Shown here: one piece after another, positions 38,513 through 41,164 of the stretch
How the letters are laid out: each line of letters starts with the position of its first letter
Position numbering within the stretch: position 1 is the first letter of the stretch
Origin: a virus
IMG/VR virus record: IMGVR_UViG_3300048925_000614
Location: 1-41,164 of that record
Direction: 5' to 3' (one strand)
Length of the DNA: 41,164 bases
The notes under the pieces: generated by a model
Database searches by the model: none
Told to the model about the DNA's origin: nothing
What the model saw: the letters and a program-made list of their open reading frames with translations, nothing else
Made by a program: the position numbers and the translations under genes

Positions 38513-38662
38513 TCATTTGGTCGGAGTCACCTTGTCGCCCTTGCGCTTCCGGGTGTGGTGCTCGGTCATTGACGCTGTGGTGTGCCCGAACTGCCTCTGA
38601 GTCTGCCGGATATGGCCGTATCGCCGGTCGCGGTGATCCTTGCGGGCATCAAGGTCGCTTAC
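38513..38662 (-). pseudogene. Fossil integrase C-terminus of a second element
   Basis: Minus-strand frame ending RQTQRQFGH, then MTEHHTRKRKGDKVTPTK and a stop. It aligns over about 50 residues with the C-terminus of the intact integrase (MTEHYVRKRRGAKVTPTR), retaining the Arg of IRQ and the His of FGH, but the tyrosine position reads His. Upstream of 38662 the similarity stops; the region 38663-38864 shows no gene except decayed sequence and a hairpin. Confidence 0.85.
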
Positions 38663-38766
38663 GGCCGACGTGCGGCGCAGCCCTTCGGAATCGGCAGGGG
38701 GGCGACCGTAGAGCCCGAGGGGCCGACGTCGCCGTGACGCAGAGCGATGCTTGGTTCAACGGAGGA

Positions 38767-38790
38767 GGCCGCTATCGGCCAGTAGCGGCC
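38767..38790. repeat. REP-like hairpin in the non-coding stretch 38663-38864
   Basis: Perfect 8-bp inverted repeat GGCCGCTA/TAGCGGCC around TCGGCCAG. The surrounding 200 bp has no gene I can support. Confidence 0.55.
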
Positions 38791-38864
38791 ATCGTGATGT
38801 CCACTTCAACTTGCCTCGATGTGCGGATTGCGAAAGTCGGTCACGCAATCAGACAACCCACCTT

Positions 38865-39056
38865 TCAGCGAAACAGGGGCACTGTCCCGAAGGAAGTGGT
38901 GCGATCTCCAGCGTCCTTCAGCCTGCGGCCAATCTCCGCGACGCGGCGCTCGTCGTAATCAGCGAACCGCTTCCAAAGCGCGCGACCTGCAGGGGCGAGC
39001 ATCAGAGCCAGGGCGACGCCGAGGCCGTAGACCCACGAAAAGGATTCCATTTCCAT
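38865..39056 (-). CDS. Small membrane protein, 63 aa
   Basis: ATG at 39056: MEMESFSWVYGLGVALALML; one hydrophobic helix (about 7-28) and a basic amphipathic tail (RALWKRFADYDERRVAEIGR). Belongs to chromosomal or older-element sequence right of attR. Its 3' end may be a truncation, since the last residues do not look conserved. Confidence 0.5.
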   Translation of the reverse strand: MEMESFSWVYGLGVALALMLAPAGRALWKRFADYDERRVAEIGRRLKDAGDRTTSFGTVPLFR

Positions 39057-39122
39057 TACGCACCCGCCCGGCTGCAATTCGTCTGGTTGACCACAAAAAT
39101 GCCCCGCTTTCTCGCTGTTGCG

Positions 39123-40027
39123 CGGAGGATAGCAGGGCTATCAGGACGCCACCCGGGAGCTATTGGCAAATGCCGCTGGTCGAATTCACTGCATCCTGGT
39201 AGTCGTCAGCGGCGTATCGAACTGCTCGAGCTTGCCGAGCGCAATCGTCCCTTAGATCACCCCATGATGCGCATTTGGCCAGATTGTTTGCCGCGTCAGC
39301 CAGCTCACGGGCCTTATCTTGGGCAGCTTGGCATTGGGATGCTTCGTAGGTCTGTTGGGATGACGCGGGTCCAAATGCCTGGCTGGGGAAAAAGGCGGGA
39401 AGGCCATACCAGGCCGCCGAGATGGCACCCACCCATTGGGCTGGCGGCAGGGTGTTCTGAATCTCCCGCACTTGGCCTTGGATTAACGCGAACTTTCTAT
39501 CGAACTGTGGATCTGCTGCACGGAGACGCTGCCCCAGCTCCTGAACAGCGATCAGGGCAGACTCCCTTTCAGCTGTGTTCTCGGACCGCATGCTGGCTGC
39601 CCTCTGCTCCCCGATAGGAATGCCAGAAGGGTTCAGAGTGGTGGATTGCTGATTTCCGTAGTTGCGCCAGTTTGACGGGGAGGTCGGTGGGCTGGCCGGT
39701 GGCGCCGTAGCTGGGGCCACATAGCTCGATGACCCGTAGCTGGTTTGCCGAGGCAAGCTGCCGGGTGCGTAAGGATCAACCGTGCCAAGCTTGCCGGTGT
39801 ACGGGTTGTAGTTTCCACGCGTCGAATAATTGTCCGACCTGTTTGAATTCGGAGCTGATCGGTAATGCGGTGCCACGTATGTGCCGTCCTTTCGCGTGTA
39901 TCCCCGGACGCGGACACCGCGCGCCTCCGCTACAGACACGAATAGCATGGCGCAAAGCGCCAGCAACACCGCAATAGCTTTCATCCGAGTAGCCCCCTAT
40001 CCCTGATGCCCGGAGGATAGCAGGGCT
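39123..40027. repeat. 17-bp direct repeats flanking the secreted-protein gene
   Basis: CGGAGGATAGCAGGGCT occurs exactly at 39123-39139 and at 40011-40027, on either side of the 39160-39984 gene. No other copy is apparent in the window. Confidence 0.75.
39160..39984 (-). CDS. Secreted protein, 274 aa
   Basis: Signal peptide MKAIAVLLALCAMLFVSVAEA (cleavage about residue 22), then RGVRVRGYTRKDGTYVAPHY, a motif of exported proteins in Xanthomonadaceae, then a Ser/Asn/Pro-rich low-complexity stretch (about 45-110) and a helical domain with a Cys pattern (SQCQAAQD, AKCASWGDLRDDCARQ). Function unknown. Not phage-like. Confidence 0.75.
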   Translation of the reverse strand: MKAIAVLLALCAMLFVSVAEARGVRVRGYTRKDGTYVAPHYRSAPNSNRSDNYSTRGNYNPYTGKLGTVDPYAPGSLPRQTSYGSSSYVAPATAPPASPPTSPSNWRNYGNQQSTTLNPSGIPIGEQRAASMRSENTAERESALIAVQELGQRLRAADPQFDRKFALIQGQVREIQNTLPPAQWVGAISAAWYGLPAFFPSQAFGPASSQQTYEASQCQAAQDKARELADAANNLAKCASWGDLRDDCARQARAVRYAADDYQDAVNSTSGICQ

Positions 40028-40168
40028 TCGGACGGGGTGGCTCTGAGGCTTGCTCTTTGCGTCCCGCCGGCAGTCCTCCCGTAAGAGCCTCGCCCTCAGA
40101 TGATGGATTAAGAAAATGTGATAAATAGGCCGAAGCGGCAGCATGACGCTGCCGACACAGGGGGCTGT

Positions 40169-41164
40169 ATGAAGCTGTTTCTAGCGATACTGCTTTTCCA
40201 TCTCAGCTTTTTGCTTTCGGGCTGTGGCGTATACATCGTGAAGCGAGCGGACAAGAAGCTCGCAGGTGTCCAAGGCGTTAATTCGGCAGAGGAGACGCTC
40301 GTAGACGTCCACGGCGTTCCGTTCCTTACCCGAGTTCCGGTGTCCTATCAGGAGACGAAGTTGCTCCAGACTCGCTGGAAGGTCCAGTACGTGATGACAG
40401 TGGGACTCCAAGAGTACCGTGCGCCTTCGGTTCCTTTCGACATGCTCCCTAGTGAGACCGGAAGAGCCGCGTTGCTCAAGATCAACAATGAGCTTGATCG
40501 CCAAGGAGCACAGTTGACCCCAAAAACGTTCCGCGAAGTCGTTGAGAAACTGGTAGACGAGAACGCTAGAGCGTGGCACTCGTGCGGTAGCAACGGATCC
40601 TATGACAGGGTGTGCGCAGTCAGTTCAGATACCAATTCGGTGCTTCTCTCAAACGTCTTCGTGACCAAGACGGAGATCTCCAGCAGGCAGCACTACATCA
40701 ACGTACGCCGGCCATTGATAGGGAAGGCCACGGCTACCGTTGAACTTGCGCCTGACGGCACCTTAGCGAAGTCCACTGGTGAGATAGAGAGTAAAACTGT
40801 CGAGACGATAGTCAGCATCATCCCATTTGCTGATTATGCAAAGAAGGTGCTGAAGCTCGGGGAATACGCAGCCAAGACGGCGAGCGACGGTGTTAAAATT
40901 TCTTCAGGCGGTGGCAGGGGTGGCACTTCTCTGGATGGAGACGTATCCATCTCATACGAAGTAACGCCGGAGCCTTGGCTGTACGTCCTTCAGAGTCGTG
41001 CGGGCGCAGGTGCCGAACTGCCACCAGCTTTGTCTTACGGTCCAAGCGAGGTGGAGCTGGTGGAGGCTAGCAAGGTCGCTGATCCCTCAAAGAAAGAAGG
41101 TGAGGCGCCTAAGGGTTGGAGTATTAGCGGTACCGTGACGCCTCTGGCTGGCGCGGGGAAATAG
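40169..41164 (+). CDS. Lipoprotein, 331 aa
   Basis: Type II signal MKLFLAILLFHLSFLLSGC with lipobox LSGC (Cys19). The mature protein has no family I recognise; it contains KVQYVMTVGLQEYRAP, ISSRQHYINVRRPLIGKATA and a Gly-rich loop (SSGGGRGGTS). ATG at 40169; the frame ends exactly at the window end. Divergent from the secreted-protein gene with about 185 bp between them. Confidence 0.7.
   Translation: MKLFLAILLFHLSFLLSGCGVYIVKRADKKLAGVQGVNSAEETLVDVHGVPFLTRVPVSYQETKLLQTRWKVQYVMTVGLQEYRAPSVPFDMLPSETGRAALLKINNELDRQGAQLTPKTFREVVEKLVDENARAWHSCGSNGSYDRVCAVSSDTNSVLLSNVFVTKTEISSRQHYINVRRPLIGKATATVELAPDGTLAKSTGEIESKTVETIVSIIPFADYAKKVLKLGEYAAKTASDGVKISSGGGRGGTSLDGDVSISYEVTPEPWLYVLQSRAGAGAELPPALSYGPSEVELVEASKVADPSKKEGEAPKGWSISGTVTPLAGAGK

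Noticed and set aside
38663-38864. Plus-strand frames (38569-38958 and 38751-39617) covering this stretch
   Set aside because: They lack ribosome sites, cross the decayed integrase and a minus-strand gene, and have shadow-frame composition.

Overview
This window is almost entirely one temperate, tailed (podovirus-type) prophage in a high-GC gammaproteobacterial chromosome. The codon use, the style of the tRNA genes and the kinds of small phage proteins point to the Xanthomonadaceae (Stenotrophomonas/Xanthomonas-like). That host assignment is my inference; no host housekeeping gene is present to settle it. The prophage runs from its integrase at the left edge (attL and the intact target tRNA must lie just outside) to a right attachment site at 38370-38429, a 60-nt copy of the 3' part of a tRNA-Leu(CAA). 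To the right of attR lie a fossil integrase C-terminus from an earlier element at the same site and then three genes that do not belong to this phage: a small membrane protein, a secreted protein and a lipoprotein.

Layout. 1-7579 (minus) is a leftward early operon of mostly overlapping genes: PL, small ORFs, a Bet/RecT annealase, SSB, a large modular accessory protein, a DNA methyltransferase, small ORFs, a DUF4224 protein and the integrase. 7580-9096 is the immunity region: a LexA/S24-type CI repressor co-transcribed with a C-terminally anchored membrane protein, between two promoters (PL and PR) that share one design, a TTGAC(A/T) box, 16 bp, a TAGACT box and the same operator palindrome. 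9097-15902 (plus) is the rightward early operon: a Cro-like protein, regulators, a replication initiator with a likely internal origin, a DnaB-type helicase, and ninB-region-like recombination genes. 15962-16162 holds a terminator, a degenerate tRNA-like element and a tRNA-Trp gene. 16177-19977 holds a phosphoesterase and the lysis genes (transglycosylase, small membrane proteins, nested Rz/Rz1). 19996-36479 is a P22-like morphogenesis block: terminase, portal, scaffold, coat, gp4-like and gp10-like proteins, the three ejection proteins (7/20/16 order) and tail fibre genes. 36476-38248 is an accessory cluster including an enlarged SRAP-domain protein.

The most notable features are: (1) the gp10-like tail gene appears to have been split by a roughly 1-kb insertion carrying a glycosyltransferase, with its C-terminal domain now fused to a new N-terminal domain, and followed by a 2OG-Fe(II) oxygenase and a GNAT acetyltransferase; (2) promoters and operators that imply leaderless Cro and CI mRNAs; (3) a palindrome plus hexamer iterons inside the initiator gene; (4) a peptidoglycan peptidase domain inside an ejection protein; (5) an SSB whose interaction tip is no longer C-terminal; (6) a phage SRAP protein with a helical insertion; and (7) tandem use of one tRNA-Leu attachment site by two related integrases.
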